DNA from: Candidatus Sulfuricurvum sp. RIFRC-1
GTDB taxonomy: Bacteria; Campylobacterota; Campylobacteria; Campylobacterales; Sulfurimonadaceae
Length of the DNA stretch: 64,000 bases
Assembly: GCF_000310245.1 (NCBI RefSeq)
Contig: NC_020505.1
Location: forward strand, 186,001 to 250,000
Direction: 5' to 3'
How positions within the stretch are numbered: the stretch's first letter is position 1; the number at the start of each line of letters is the position of its first letter. The position numbers and the translations under genes were made by a program. This document shows positions 54,491 to 64,000 of the stretch, piece by piece. The notes beneath the pieces are model-generated. The model had not been told where the DNA came from. It saw only the letters and a list, made by a program, of their open reading frames with translations, and searched no databases.

Positions 54491-54512
54491 ATTCCGTGTC
54501 GTGGCACGGAAT
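54491..54512. repeat. Palindrome ATTCCGTG/CACGGAAT
   Basis: 8-bp perfect dyad with a 6-nt loop followed by GAC, a common dispersed bacterial intergenic hairpin. It sits after the rsfS stop and before (in the + sense) an AT-rich stretch; a plausible terminator for the nadD-rsfS operon. Confidence 0.55.
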
Positions 54513-54519
54513 GACGATA

Positions 54520-54849
54520 TTATTGTTTATTTTTTCGTGCAGTAATTTCGCCCAAAAAGCTTTCCAGGTCGTATTTAACGCGGTATTGCGGAGTGAGGAT
54601 ATGGATGAGGATGTCACCCAGATCAATTGCAACCCAGTCTCCGCTTTCATCAACGTACAAAAACTGCTCTTCGGGTTTGAGCCCTTTTTTGAGGTGATCG
54701 AGCAACGCTATGGTGTGACGCTCTCCTAATGATGATGCGAGAATAACGTAGTCGGCGAAATAATCGCTACCATGAAGGTCGAATACTTCGATTGCTTCGG
54801 CTTTATTTTGATCGAGAATAGCACTGATCTTTTCAATTCGTGGGTTCAC
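54520..54849 (-). CDS. rsfS: Ribosomal silencing factor RsfS
   Basis: 109 residues, DUF143 family; binds ribosomal protein uL14 and blocks subunit joining under starvation. Typical DYFVIAS-type strand (DYFADYVILASSLGERHT) and the GDWVAIDLGDILIHIL block are present. GTG start overlapping the nadD stop by 4 nt. Confidence 0.9.
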   Translation of the reverse strand: MNPRIEKISAILDQNKAEAIEVFDLHGSDYFADYVILASSLGERHTIALLDHLKKGLKPEEQFLYVDESGDWVAIDLGDILIHILTPQYRVKYDLESFLGEITARKNKQ

Positions 54850-55379
54850 AGATGTTCCTTGTAGTAGGTTGTAATTTTTTGTTCGATATTCGCCTCCAAC
54901 CCCAAAGGGCTTCCCGAGGCACGAAAATCGCTTGAACTGATCGGTGCGTTGATAGTGAGCCGAATCATATTTTCCGGGATTGGGATGTCGGAGCGTGCTG
55001 CAACGACCCAGTGCACCATAGTATTAAGTTCATTAAAAGAGTGCCAAGTTGGCAGTTTTTCGAGATTATCGGCTCCGATAATGAGGTAAATCTCATCGCA
55101 TTGAGTCGTATAATGTTTTACCGTTTCGATGGTATACACACTTTTTTCTTGGGTGATCTCAAAATCGCTGATTTCTACCTTTTCCAAAGGGGCAAAAATT
55201 TCTTTCAACCACTCGTAACGGAATGCTCCATCAGCGACAACGGAGGGCTTGAACGGATTGCGCCATGCAGGGACAATAATAACCTTATCGACACTCAAAA
55301 CTTCCAGCGCTTTGGTAACGACAGCGACATGTCCGGCATGCGGCGGATCGAAACTGCCGCCGTAGAGTGCAAGCTTCAT
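54846..55379 (-). CDS. nadD: Nicotinate-nucleotide adenylyltransferase
   Basis: Adenylates nicotinate mononucleotide in NAD synthesis. GGSFDPPHAGH with the (H/T)xGH motif and ISSSDFRAS near the C-terminus are diagnostic. The ATG at 55379 (MKLALYGG) is the natural start; 177 residues. Divergent from gapA, sharing a short regulatory gap of about 80 nt. Confidence 0.92.
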   Translation of the reverse strand: MKLALYGGSFDPPHAGHVAVVTKALEVLSVDKVIIVPAWRNPFKPSVVADGAFRYEWLKEIFAPLEKVEISDFEITQEKSVYTIETVKHYTTQCDEIYLIIGADNLEKLPTWHSFNELNTMVHWVVAARSDIPIPENMIRLTINAPISSSDFRASGSPLGLEANIEQKITTYYKEHL

Positions 55380-55457
55380 GAGCCTCAACTTCTTTTAATC
55401 GAAATTATAACCGATTTTTGGTAAAATAACCCCCTATTTTGTGTTTAGGATAAGGTG

Positions 55458-56462
55458 ATGGCGCTGAAGATAGCTATAAACGGATTTGGCCGCATCGGCC
55501 GCTGTGTTACCCGTCTAATCGCCGCACGTAATGATGTGGAGCTTGTCGCGATCAACGACATGGCTTCAATCGATATGGTGCTCTATCTATTGCAAAATGA
55601 TTCCGTTCACGGACAGTTTGAAATTGATGTGAAAAAAGTGGAGGATGGGTACCTTCAAATCGGAAAAAATACGGTTCGTATTCTGTGTGAAAAGAATCCT
55701 GAAAATCTTGATTTCGGTGCACTGGGCGCGGATGTTGTTTTCGAGTGCAGCGGTCTATTTTTGAGTGGAGCATCAACGTCGCATCATTTGGCAAAAGGGG
55801 TTAAAAAAGTGATTCTCTCCGCCCCAACCCAAGACAGTGCAATTCCGACATTCGTCTTAGGGGTTAATGAACATTTGTATGCGGGGCAAGATATTATCTC
55901 GAACGCTTCGTGCACAACGAATTGTTTGGGGCCGATTGCCAAAATCATTGATGAGACATTTGGGATCGAAAAAGGGTTGATGACGACGATCCATGCGTAT
56001 ACGAACGGTCAAGCGATTATTGATTCGGCGCATGGGAGCGATATGCGCCGTTCACGTGCGGCAGCACTCAACATGATCCCTACCACCACCGGTGCGGCAA
56101 AAGCGATCAGTATCGTCCTCCCGAATCTGGAAGGGAAGCTTCATGGGCAAAGTGTTCGTGTCCCTACTCCGGATGTCTCGATGGTCGATTTGAATGTTCT
56201 GGTAGGTAAGTCAACTACCAAAGAGGAACTAAGCGCTCTTTTTAAGTCGTATGCAAATGGAAAGATGCAGGGGATTTTAGAAGTGGATGAACGTTATCGT
56301 GTTTCGCAGGATTTTGTCGGGTCGTCTTACAGTGCCACAGTGGCAGATGACTTGATTCAAGTTATTGACGGAAATCTGATTAAAATCATGGCATGGTACG
56401 ATAACGAATGGGGCTATTCAAACCGCCTTATCGAAATGGCATTGTTTATTAATAAACAATAA
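55458..56462 (+). CDS. gapA: Glyceraldehyde-3-phosphate dehydrogenase
   Basis: Glycolytic/gluconeogenic enzyme of 334 residues. NAD-binding INGFGRIGR at the start, the active-site Cys in NASCTTNCLGP, and WYDNEWGYS near the C-terminus. ATG at 55458 with AGGA 7 nt upstream. First gene of gapA-pgk-tpiA-fabI. Confidence 0.96.
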   Translation: MALKIAINGFGRIGRCVTRLIAARNDVELVAINDMASIDMVLYLLQNDSVHGQFEIDVKKVEDGYLQIGKNTVRILCEKNPENLDFGALGADVVFECSGLFLSGASTSHHLAKGVKKVILSAPTQDSAIPTFVLGVNEHLYAGQDIISNASCTTNCLGPIAKIIDETFGIEKGLMTTIHAYTNGQAIIDSAHGSDMRRSRAAALNMIPTTTGAAKAISIVLPNLEGKLHGQSVRVPTPDVSMVDLNVLVGKSTTKEELSALFKSYANGKMQGILEVDERYRVSQDFVGSSYSATVADDLIQVIDGNLIKIMAWYDNEWGYSNRLIEMALFINKQ

Positions 56463-56498
56463 AATATAATAAATTTAATCTTACAGTAAGAGGAAATA

Positions 56499-57689
56499 AT
56501 GGAATTATTGAACATCAAAGAGTGTGACATCTACGGTAAAAAAGTATTTATCCGATGTGATTTTAATGTCCCAATGGATGATTATGGCAATATTACCGAT
56601 GATCGCCGTATCCGTTCAGCCCTTTCAACGATCAATTATTGTCTTGATCAAAAATGTGCAATTATTTTGGCTTCTCACTTTGGTCGTCCAAAAGGGGAAC
56701 GTGATGATAAATATACTCTTGCTCCGGTAGCTCGACGATTGCATCAGTTATTAAAAATAGACGTACAGATGGCGGAAGATGTTGTCGGAGAGAGTGCGAT
56801 GAAACTCTCAGCGCTTTTGAAAGGGGGAGAGATTTTATTGCTGGAAAATCTTCGTTTTGAAAAAGGGGAGACGAAAAACAACCCTGAATTCAGTGCTTCT
56901 TTGGCGTCGATGGCTGAAGTATACATCAATGATGCATTTGGTGTGAGCCATCGTGCCCATGCTTCGGTTGAGGGTATTACACAACATTTTGATAATGCCC
57001 ATAAAGCAGCGGGTTTTTTACTCCAAAAAGAGATTCAATTTTTCGGTGTTTTGTTAGAGCGTCCGGTCAGACCGTTTGCGGCGATCGTCGGAGGATCGAA
57101 GGTTTCAGGAAAACTCGAAGCACTCATTAACCTTTTACCGAAAGTGGATAAAGTTCTTATCGGTGGCGGTATGGCGTTTACATTTCTCAAAGCCTTGGGG
57201 TATGATGTCGGTAATTCATTGGTTGAAGATGATTTGTTGGATGAAGCGATCAACATTATGAATGAAGCCAAACGTCTCGGTGTCAAATTCTACCTTCCGG
57301 TGGACGTTGTTGCCGCTGAGAAATTTGCTCCTGACGCGATGAGCCGTTTATGCAGTGTCCAAGAGATCCCTGCCGGATGGATGGGACTGGATATCGGACC
57401 GGCAACGGTACGGCTTTATCGTCAAGTACTTGCGGATGTTCAAACGATTTTATGGAATGGACCGATGGGTGTGTATGAAATGGATCGCTTTTCGCGAGGA
57501 TCCAATAAAATTGCCCATTTTGTTGCGGATTCGTATGCAACGACGGTAGTCGGCGGCGGTGACACGGCTGATTTGGTTCAACGCATCGGATTGGACGAGG
57601 AGATGACGTTTATCTCTACGGGCGGCGGAGCATCGTTGGAATTACTCGAAGGAAAAATTCTTCCGGGCGTTAAACCCTTAATGAAATAA
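56499..57689 (+). CDS. pgk: Phosphoglycerate kinase
   Basis: 396 residues, normal length. [28 protein letters not shown] and the C-terminal [12 protein letters not shown]-site loop are present. It interconverts 1,3-bisphosphoglycerate and 3-phosphoglycerate. AGAGGAAA precedes the ATG. Confidence 0.96.
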   Translation: MELLNIKECDIYGKKVFIRCDFNVPMDDYGNITDDRRIRSALSTINYCLDQKCAIILASHFGRPKGERDDKYTLAPVARRLHQLLKIDVQMAEDVVGESAMKLSALLKGGEILLLENLRFEKGETKNNPEFSASLASMAEVYINDAFGVSHRAHASVEGITQHFDNAHKAAGFLLQKEIQFFGVLLERPVRPFAAIVGGSKVSGKLEALINLLPKVDKVLIGGGMAFTFLKALGYDVGNSLVEDDLLDEAINIMNEAKRLGVKFYLPVDVVAAEKFAPDAMSRLCSVQEIPAGWMGLDIGPATVRLYRQVLADVQTILWNGPMGVYEMDRFSRGSNKIAHFVADSYATTVVGGGDTADLVQRIGLDEEMTFISTGGGASLELLEGKILPGVKPLMK

Positions 57690-57702
57690 ATATGACTAAA
57701 TT

Positions 57703-57769
57703 CCGTTCGTGGTGAGCTCGTCGAACCATGAACAAACCGCTTACCCTTCGACAGGCTCAGGGCGAACGG
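57703..57769. repeat. Palindromic intergenic repeat within the pgk-tpiA gap
   Basis: Perfect 7-bp ends CCGTTCG/CGAACGG and inner dyads (TGAGC/GCTCA, GTCGAA/TTCGAC) form a long imperfect hairpin. Same family, opposite orientation and simpler form than the element at 52173-52266. It sits inside an operon, so it may modulate mRNA processing. Confidence 0.8.
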
Positions 57770-57805
57770 ATAATGTGTCAAGAAGCCTAAGATAAAGGAG
57801 TTACC

Positions 57806-59352
<1,547 letters not shown>

Positions 59353-59376
59353 AATCTCTCCCAGTGTTACCAATAG

Positions 59377-59799
59377 TTACTTTCCGATAAGCGGCATTCT
59401 GTTTAACATATCGATGTGGGAAGGATCTTTCGGTTTTCCTGCATTCATCTTCTCTTTATTTTCTTGATACACTTTCCATTTATCCGCATATTTTTGCAAT
59501 GTAAACGTTTCATTGATATCCGTATTAGGAACTTCCATCATTTTAGTCTCTGTAATGACCTTCCCATCGGGTGTTGTTGTCGTTGTTGTAACCTCTGACG
59601 TTTTGGTCAACGGTGACCATTCTTCTTTTAACCAAGCATCCAAAGCACGTTGCATTGCACCCCCCTCAGTCGCCGCAGGAGTATTGGGCGACACAGAATG
59701 AAGTGATGCGTTTTGTGACGGGGCTACCCCTTCACGATTAGCACATCCAACGAGGAGTAAGGTGCTTACAGCGGCAGTTAACAGGTGAATTGGATTCAT
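59377..59799 (-). CDS. Putative lipoprotein of unknown function
   Basis: 140 residues with a type II signal peptide (MNPIHLLTAAVSTL) and lipobox LLVGC. The mature part has a Thr-run (VTTTTTTPDG) and no recognised domain. Convergent with fabI. Function unknown. Confidence 0.65.
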   Translation of the reverse strand: MNPIHLLTAAVSTLLLVGCANREGVAPSQNASLHSVSPNTPAATEGGAMQRALDAWLKEEWSPLTKTSEVTTTTTTPDGKVITETKMMEVPNTDINETFTLQKYADKWKVYQENKEKMNAGKPKDPSHIDMLNRMPLIGK

Positions 59800-59993
59800 T
59801 AGCAGTTTCCTTTGGATTATTTGATAATTTGATACTAAGTTGAACTATACCACAAAGCGTCCTAGATTTATGATGATTATTCATTTAAAAAATTAAACAA
59901 AAATGTAATACTCCGTAAAATAGGGATTTTTGATTAGTAAACCATGAGTAAATGAAATTTATTTTTTACAGCTATGTTTAAGAATAGCGGCGT

Positions 59994-59999
59994 TACAAT
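59994..59999 (+). promoter_or_regulatory. -10-like element of the porin gene
   Basis: TACAAT 51 nt before the porin ATG, with AAGGAG 6 nt before the start. The 250-nt gap upstream is AT-rich and otherwise featureless. Confidence 0.35.
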
Positions 60000-60050
60000 T
60001 AACCCCGACGAAACAAAAACATAAGGTCAAGCTTAACTTAAGGAGAATCA

Positions 60051-61346
60051 ATGAAGTTAGTTAAAATGAGTCTTGCAGCAGCAGTGTTGCTAGGAGCGAG
60101 CGCGTTCGCAATCGATAATGTAAAAGTAAGCGGGGATGCGAAAGTATTCTATAGCACAAATGATTCAGGGACTGGTACAAATACTGATTTATTTGATCAA
60201 GCTCAGAGTGCAGCTGATACTGCTTTGCGTCTTGGTGTAACCGGTGATTTGGCAAAAGGTATTTCATTCGGTGTGACTGCAAATGCAGTAAGTACTCTTG
60301 GTCTTGAAAACAACCTTGTAGCAAATACTTGGACAGGTGCACACTATCACAGTGGTTCAGTTGATGATCAAGCATGGGTTAGTGAATTGTGGATTGCTGC
60401 TACTCTTGGTAAAACAACTGCAAAATTGGGACGTATGGAATTAGATACTCCATTTGCATTTTCTGAAAAATGGTCAGTTGCAGCAAATACCTTTGATGCA
60501 GCAGTATTGATTAATCAAGATATTCCGGACACGACTTTGGTCGGTGCATGGGTAGGAAAAGGAAATGGTGTAAACGTACTAGGAGCTAACGGGCTTCTTG
60601 GTGTGACTGACAATCGTCAAGATATCGACGGTACAACTGCAGGTACTCAAGCTCTTGGTATTGATGGTATTCTAACAACCAATGCGAAGTTCACAACATT
60701 TGCAAAACAAGGTGCGTATGCTGCAGCATTGGTGAACAACTCGTTCAAGCCTGCTACCGTACAAGCGTGGTATTACAATGTTGGCGGTGTCGCTGATGCA
60801 TATTGGTTGCAAGCAGATATCGATTGCCAACTTGTTAAAGGTGTCAAAATCGGTGCACAATACGCAAATATGGATCCAAAAAGTCTTTTGGCTGATGCTG
60901 GTGTAACGAAAGATTCTTCTGCATTTGCAGTTAAATTAGGTTATGAAGGTGTTGAGAATCTTAAAGTTTCAGTAGCATATTCAGATGCTGATAATGATGG
61001 CACATTGAAAATTGCAAACGTTGCAACCAATAATCTTTCTGCAGCGCAATCTAAATTGTACACTGAAGCATGGTGGAACTATGGATACGTAGGTGCTCCA
61101 GGCGCTGAATCTGTGAACGTAACTGCTGAATACAACGCAGGTGTCGCTAAATTAGGTGCGTATTATACATCTGTAGATAACGATATTGTTGGAAGTACTA
61201 AAAATGTTGATGAAGTAACATTGACTGCTTCTAAATCTTTCGGACCATTGGATGCGACTTTGGCGTATATCTCAACCGATGCTGATGATCAAAATTCTGG
61301 TTCAGATTACAATACGGTTCAAGCATACTTAACTCTTAACTTCTAA
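60051..61346 (+). CDS. Major outer-membrane porin, Campylobacterota MOMP/OprD-like
   Basis: 431-residue porin: signal peptide (KLVKMSLAAAVLLGASAFA), then alternating beta strands with short turns, e.g. GISFGVTANAVSTL and KTTAKLGRMELDTPFAFSEKW, and a C-terminal YNTVQAYLTLNF ending in Phe, as barrel proteins do. The LGRMELDTPF segment is typical of the porins in this phylum. Probably a general diffusion channel; a strong ribosome site suggests high expression. A terminator overlaps its stop. Confidence 0.8.
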   Translation: MKLVKMSLAAAVLLGASAFAIDNVKVSGDAKVFYSTNDSGTGTNTDLFDQAQSAADTALRLGVTGDLAKGISFGVTANAVSTLGLENNLVANTWTGAHYHSGSVDDQAWVSELWIAATLGKTTAKLGRMELDTPFAFSEKWSVAANTFDAAVLINQDIPDTTLVGAWVGKGNGVNVLGANGLLGVTDNRQDIDGTTAGTQALGIDGILTTNAKFTTFAKQGAYAAALVNNSFKPATVQAWYYNVGGVADAYWLQADIDCQLVKGVKIGAQYANMDPKSLLADAGVTKDSSAFAVKLGYEGVENLKVSVAYSDADNDGTLKIANVATNNLSAAQSKLYTEAWWNYGYVGAPGAESVNVTAEYNAGVAKLGAYYTSVDNDIVGSTKNVDEVTLTASKSFGPLDATLAYISTDADDQNSGSDYNTVQAYLTLNF

Positions 61347-61355
61347 GAGTTTTTT
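61331..61355 (+). terminator. Rho-independent terminator of the porin gene
   Basis: Stem AACTCTTA/TAAGAGTT (8 bp, loop ACTTC) followed by TTTT; the stop codon TAA lies within it. Confidence 0.75.
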
Positions 61356-61361
61356 GCTTCT

Positions 61362-61391
61362 TTCATCCCTTTCGGGGATGAATTCTTCTTT
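61362..61391 (+). terminator. Second hairpin after the porin gene
   Basis: Stem TTCATCCC/GGGATGAA followed by a T-rich run; a tandem back-up terminator. Confidence 0.6.
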
Positions 61392-61411
61392 TACCCTTTC
61401 TCCTCTTTCGC

Positions 61412-61417
61412 TATAAT
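61412..61417 (+). promoter_or_regulatory. -10 element of the permease gene, leaderless candidate
   Basis: TATAAT 6 nt before the ATG at 61424, no ribosome site between. Confidence 0.45.
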
Positions 61418-61423
61418 CATCCT

Positions 61424-62377
61424 ATGAAATATTTTCTCAAATCATTGCTCTACACATTTTTAATGCTTTTTCTGATCTCGGTCCTGTCGTTTGGGGCGAT
61501 TCATATGGCGCCGAACAGTTTTATGGGGGGGGAACTCAACCCTAATATGACTCCTGAAGCGATCGCACAGCTGCGCTCTATCTACGGGCTTGATAAGCCT
61601 TTGTTTCAACAATATTGTGATTGGGTTGTTAATCTTCTTACGCTCAATTTCGGTATCTCGTTTGTCAGTGGTGCACAGGTCTCTGATGTCGTGGCGGATC
61701 GTCTTCCGGTAACACTGTGGATGAATGTCATTGCGATGGCGGTTACGTTTGCTCTTTCACTATGGATGGGGATTAAAGCGGCATTGGCGCACGGACGTAA
61801 AGCCGATACGATTACGAGTCAGTTCGCACTGCTCAGCTTTGCGATGCCGTCGTATTATCTGGCACTGGTGGCGATGATGGTTCTGAGTGTTACATTGGGA
61901 TGGTTTCCGATTGCGGGGATGCATTCACTTGAGCCACCTGAGGGATTCGGATATTATATTGATATGGCATGGCATTTGACCTTGCCGATTGCGGTTATGG
62001 TCTTTGTCGGGGTAGGGAGTTTGGTTCTCTATATCCGCTCTCTAACCCTCGAAATCCTCAAAAGTGACTATATCTATTTTGCCCGCTCACGTGGAATATC
62101 GGAGATTAAAGTTATCCGCTACTATATCCTCCCCAATCTTTTACCGCCGATTGTGACGATGTTGGGATTATCGTTGCCGGGACTTATCGGCGGATCGGTG
62201 ATATTGGAATCGATATTTGGGATCGAGGGGATGGGACAGTTGTTTTATCTATCGGCGATGAGTCGGGATTATCCGGTGATTATGGGGATTTTAATGATGA
62301 GTGCGTTTTTGACGTTGATCGGGAATCAGATTGCGGATGCGGTGTTGTTGAAGTTGAATCCGTTTGTAAAAAGATAA
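61424..62377 (+). CDS. ABC transporter permease, DppB/OppB family, orphan
   Basis: 317-residue inner-membrane permease with six helices. The N-terminal FGAIHMAPN region, GLDKPLFQQY, the EAA-type loop YFARSRGISEIKVIRYYILPN and GSVILESIFGIEGMGQL are typical of DppB. Such permeases pair with a DppC-like partner, two ATPases and a binding protein; none is adjacent (next genes are nusA and others). Imported substrate (peptide, nickel or other) unknown. Confidence 0.85.
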   Translation: MKYFLKSLLYTFLMLFLISVLSFGAIHMAPNSFMGGELNPNMTPEAIAQLRSIYGLDKPLFQQYCDWVVNLLTLNFGISFVSGAQVSDVVADRLPVTLWMNVIAMAVTFALSLWMGIKAALAHGRKADTITSQFALLSFAMPSYYLALVAMMVLSVTLGWFPIAGMHSLEPPEGFGYYIDMAWHLTLPIAVMVFVGVGSLVLYIRSLTLEILKSDYIYFARSRGISEIKVIRYYILPNLLPPIVTMLGLSLPGLIGGSVILESIFGIEGMGQLFYLSAMSRDYPVIMGILMMSAFLTLIGNQIADAVLLKLNPFVKR

Positions 62378-62385
62378 TACTGCCA

Positions 62386-62451
62386 CCACAACATACAAGA
62401 GCAAGGTCGCCCGCAGTAGTGCGGAGGCGTACCGACAGCGATTTGTTGTGG
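62386..62451. repeat. Nested inverted-repeat element
   Basis: Outer arms CCACAAC/GTTGTGG about 52 nt apart enclose an inner hairpin CCGCA-gtag-TGCGG at 62411-62424. It lies between convergent dppB-like and nusA genes, followed by a second hairpin. Confidence 0.5.
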
Positions 62452-62467
62452 GGGCGATTTTCTTTTG

Positions 62468-62495
62468 ATACTTTTCTTATGAAAAAGAAAAGTAT
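62468..62495. terminator. Bidirectional terminator between the permease gene and nusA
   Basis: Perfect 11-bp stem ATACTTTTCTT/AAGAAAAGTAT with a 6-nt loop, A/T-rich on both sides. Confidence 0.55.
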
Positions 62496-62504
62496 GTATA
62501 AATA

Positions 62505-63635
62505 TTAATTCCCGAATAGAGCTTCGAGCGAACTTAATCCCTCTTTTTTCTCTTCCTGAGCTTTCTCACCCATTTGAGCACTTCCGCCCACTTCATTGAG
62601 CTCGATGGTATAACCTGTCAACATCGACGCAAGACGGATATTAATCCCACTTTTTCCGATTGCTTTGGATTTTTGATCGCTTGGAAGGGTGACAACCGCT
62701 TTTTTCTCGTCACCGTTTTCGGAAACCACAACCGCACTGATGATCGCTGGGCTCATGGCACGAGAGATGAAAAGTTCCGGTGATGAGCTGTATTCTACAC
62801 AGTCGATATTTTCCCCGCACAACTCTTCACTAACTGCATTGATACGGACACCGCGTACACCTACGGTTGCACCGATCGGATCGATCTGAGGACGGTTGGT
62901 GTAGAGGGCAATTTTCGCACGCTCACCCGGGATACGAGCACATTTTTCAACGACGACGATACCGTCTTTGATCTCAGGTACTTCAAGAGCTAAAAGCTCT
63001 TCGAGAAATTTAGGAGCAGTACGGGAAAGCTCCATCGAAATACCGTTGGCTTTATCTACATGGACGCGGCGAACAATGGCGCTGACCATATCACCCACTT
63101 TGAATTTTTCACCTTTGATACGGCTTTTCATCGGTAATACAGCACGGATTTCATCAATCTCGATAGTAGTATTTTGATCTCCGTCAACACGGGTGACACG
63201 ACCGGAGACGATTTGGTTGATTTTACTTTTGTATTTATCGTATAACTCATTCTCTACGAGGCGTTGAATATGAAATTCGATTTCGCGGTGTAAAGCGGCA
63301 AATGCGCTGCGCCCGTAGCTCTCGATATCGTGTTCCATTTGGAGCTGGTCGCCGATCTCAGCTTCGTCATCAATCTCTAATGCATTAGTGATGCTCATAT
63401 AAGCACCCGCTTCTTCCCCTTCGATTTCAGGGGCATCATCAGCCACAACCGTGATGATTTGGCGGAGTTTTACCGCTTTTGTGCGATCATCGATATCCGC
63501 TTCAAAAGCGAATGTCGGATTGATAATTCGTTTAGCGGTTTGGATAAATGAGGTTTTGATCGCTTCTTGGACATTTTCGCGGCTCAGCCCTTTTTCGTTG
63601 GCAATTGAATCAATAATATCTAAAATATTTTCCAT
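62505..63635 (-). CDS. nusA: Transcription factor NusA
   Basis: 376-residue transcription elongation/termination factor. N-terminal domain, an S1 domain (VSGRVTRVDGD... region) and two KH domains (GVRGVRINAVSEELCGENIDCVEY; KAIGKSGINIRLAS) are visible. The E. coli C-terminal acidic repeats are absent, as in most of this phylum. Minus-strand TATAAT at 63710-63715 and GAGGAT before the ATG mark its promoter and start. Confidence 0.95.
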   Translation of the reverse strand: MENILDIIDSIANEKGLSRENVQEAIKTSFIQTAKRIINPTFAFEADIDDRTKAVKLRQIITVVADDAPEIEGEEAGAYMSITNALEIDDEAEIGDQLQMEHDIESYGRSAFAALHREIEFHIQRLVENELYDKYKSKINQIVSGRVTRVDGDQNTTIEIDEIRAVLPMKSRIKGEKFKVGDMVSAIVRRVHVDKANGISMELSRTAPKFLEELLALEVPEIKDGIVVVEKCARIPGERAKIALYTNRPQIDPIGATVGVRGVRINAVSEELCGENIDCVEYSSSPELFISRAMSPAIISAVVVSENGDEKKAVVTLPSDQKSKAIGKSGINIRLASMLTGYTIELNEVGGSAQMGEKAQEEKKEGLSSLEALFGN

Positions 63636-63709
63636 AGGACTATCCTCTTGATTAGTGGTAACTCATAAAAAATTGGTTGGTTGGGAAAGCTTTTTTATGA
63701 AGGATAGGT

Positions 63710-63715
63710 ATTATA
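63710..63715 (-). promoter_or_regulatory. -10 element of nusA
   Basis: TATAAT on the minus strand about 75 nt before the nusA ATG. Confidence 0.4.
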
Positions 63716-63754
63716 CATAAATTTCTCTTAATAGGATATTTATCATATCACCGC

Positions 63755-63760
63755 TATAAT
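63755..63760 (+). promoter_or_regulatory. -10 element of the HP0268-like gene
   Basis: TATAAT 37 nt before the ATG at 63798, divergent from the nusA promoter; AAAAGGGAAA is the ribosome site. Confidence 0.5.
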
Positions 63761-63797
63761 CCCCCTAATATCAAGAACTCTATAAAAGGGAAAAGCA

Positions 63798-64000
63798 ATG
63801 GAACTCAAACTCGCCCGTAGCGAACACGACACCAAACCTCGTAAAATCGACCTCAAAAAAATCACTGAGATGGTAGAGAAAAGCAACTCGTCTATCCTCT
63901 ATTTTGACCGTGAAAACTCACACAAAGACCTTCTTGCGCTTCAAGATCATTTCGAAGGCGAAGGTAAAAGTTTTTACATGCGCGAAGTAAAATTTGGACT
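63798..64000 (+). CDS. HP0268-like small protein, cut by the window end
   Basis: 67 codons are visible: MELKLARSEHDTKPRKIDL, then ILYFDRENSHKDLLALQDHF and EGKSFYMREVKFGL. The pattern of a YF-x4-NxHKDxL block followed by a short DEV/REV strand recalls Helicobacter HP0268, an about 80-residue Smr-fold protein reported to nick nucleic acid. Judged from memory; only part of the gene can be seen, so a larger protein is not excluded. Confidence 0.5.
   Translation, partial: MELKLARSEHDTKPRKIDLKKITEMVEKSNSSILYFDRENSHKDLLALQDHFEGEGKSFYMREVKFG

Overview
The window is a gene-dense, moderately AT-rich piece of a bacterial chromosome. Gene content and order point to a Campylobacterota (Epsilonproteobacteria) genome, probably a free-living chemolithotroph of the Sulfurimonas/Sulfuricurvum type. 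The clearest signs are three gene orders known from Campylobacter/Helicobacter: rpsB-tsf-ABC ATPase-fliR-acidic protein-gmk-tatA-argS; nuoA-N followed by pflA; and rsfS-nadD / gapA-pgk-tpiA-fabI. A FlaC-like flagellin, DUF3373 and MOMP-like porins and a CZB chemoreceptor agree with this. The genus is an inference, and no phage or plasmid backbone is visible.

Layout. 1-5.3 kb: ilvE, a group II truncated haemoglobin, an NTF2-like protein, purE, an unknown protein, an aldehyde dehydrogenase and a peroxiredoxin. 5.3-6.9 kb: a DUF3373 outer-membrane protein. 7-15 kb: the translation/flagellar/Tat block, containing a NucT-like protein that has lost its catalytic residues and a receiver-like acidic protein. 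15-22.9 kb: flaC, an aguB-type amidohydrolase, a J-domain protein, an orphan DUF234 nuclease domain, an aldo-keto reductase, a lipoprotein, a haem-copper-oxidase-like membrane protein and an aminotransferase. 22.85-24.5 kb: a small AT-rich accessory islet with an ankyrin gene, a RhuM-like remnant and a RelBE-like toxin-antitoxin pair. A near-perfect 29-bp direct repeat that carries a -10 promoter flanks the ankyrin segment. 24.6-29.9 kb: nfo-fadL-fadD-AAA ATPase, each overlapping the next by four bases. 30-31.1 kb: a soluble CZB chemoreceptor.

31.4-51.3 kb: a complete complex I operon (14 nuo-position genes) ending in pflA. Its NADH-input module is not canonical. A 74-residue protein sits at nuoE, a NuoF-fragment/GltD-like fusion sits at nuoF, and there are two nuoG genes in tandem. 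This suggests an electron-input arm that uses NADPH or another donor instead of the standard FMN/NADH site. 51.2-54.3 kb: miaA, a UbiA/MqnP prenyltransferase, two small conserved proteins and tRNA-Arg with the uncommon anticodon GCG. 54.5-59.4 kb: rsfS-nadD divergent from the lower-glycolysis/gluconeogenesis cluster gapA-pgk-tpiA-fabI. 59.4-64 kb: a lipoprotein, a major porin, an orphan DppB-like permease, nusA and the start of an HP0268-like gene.

Regulation visible in the sequence. Most promoters show a clear TATAAT -10 and no obvious -35, as is usual in this group. Four genes have an ATG only 6-7 nt after TATAAT and are candidates for leaderless mRNAs. Two families of palindromic intergenic repeats occur; in one, a copy carries an inserted second hairpin.
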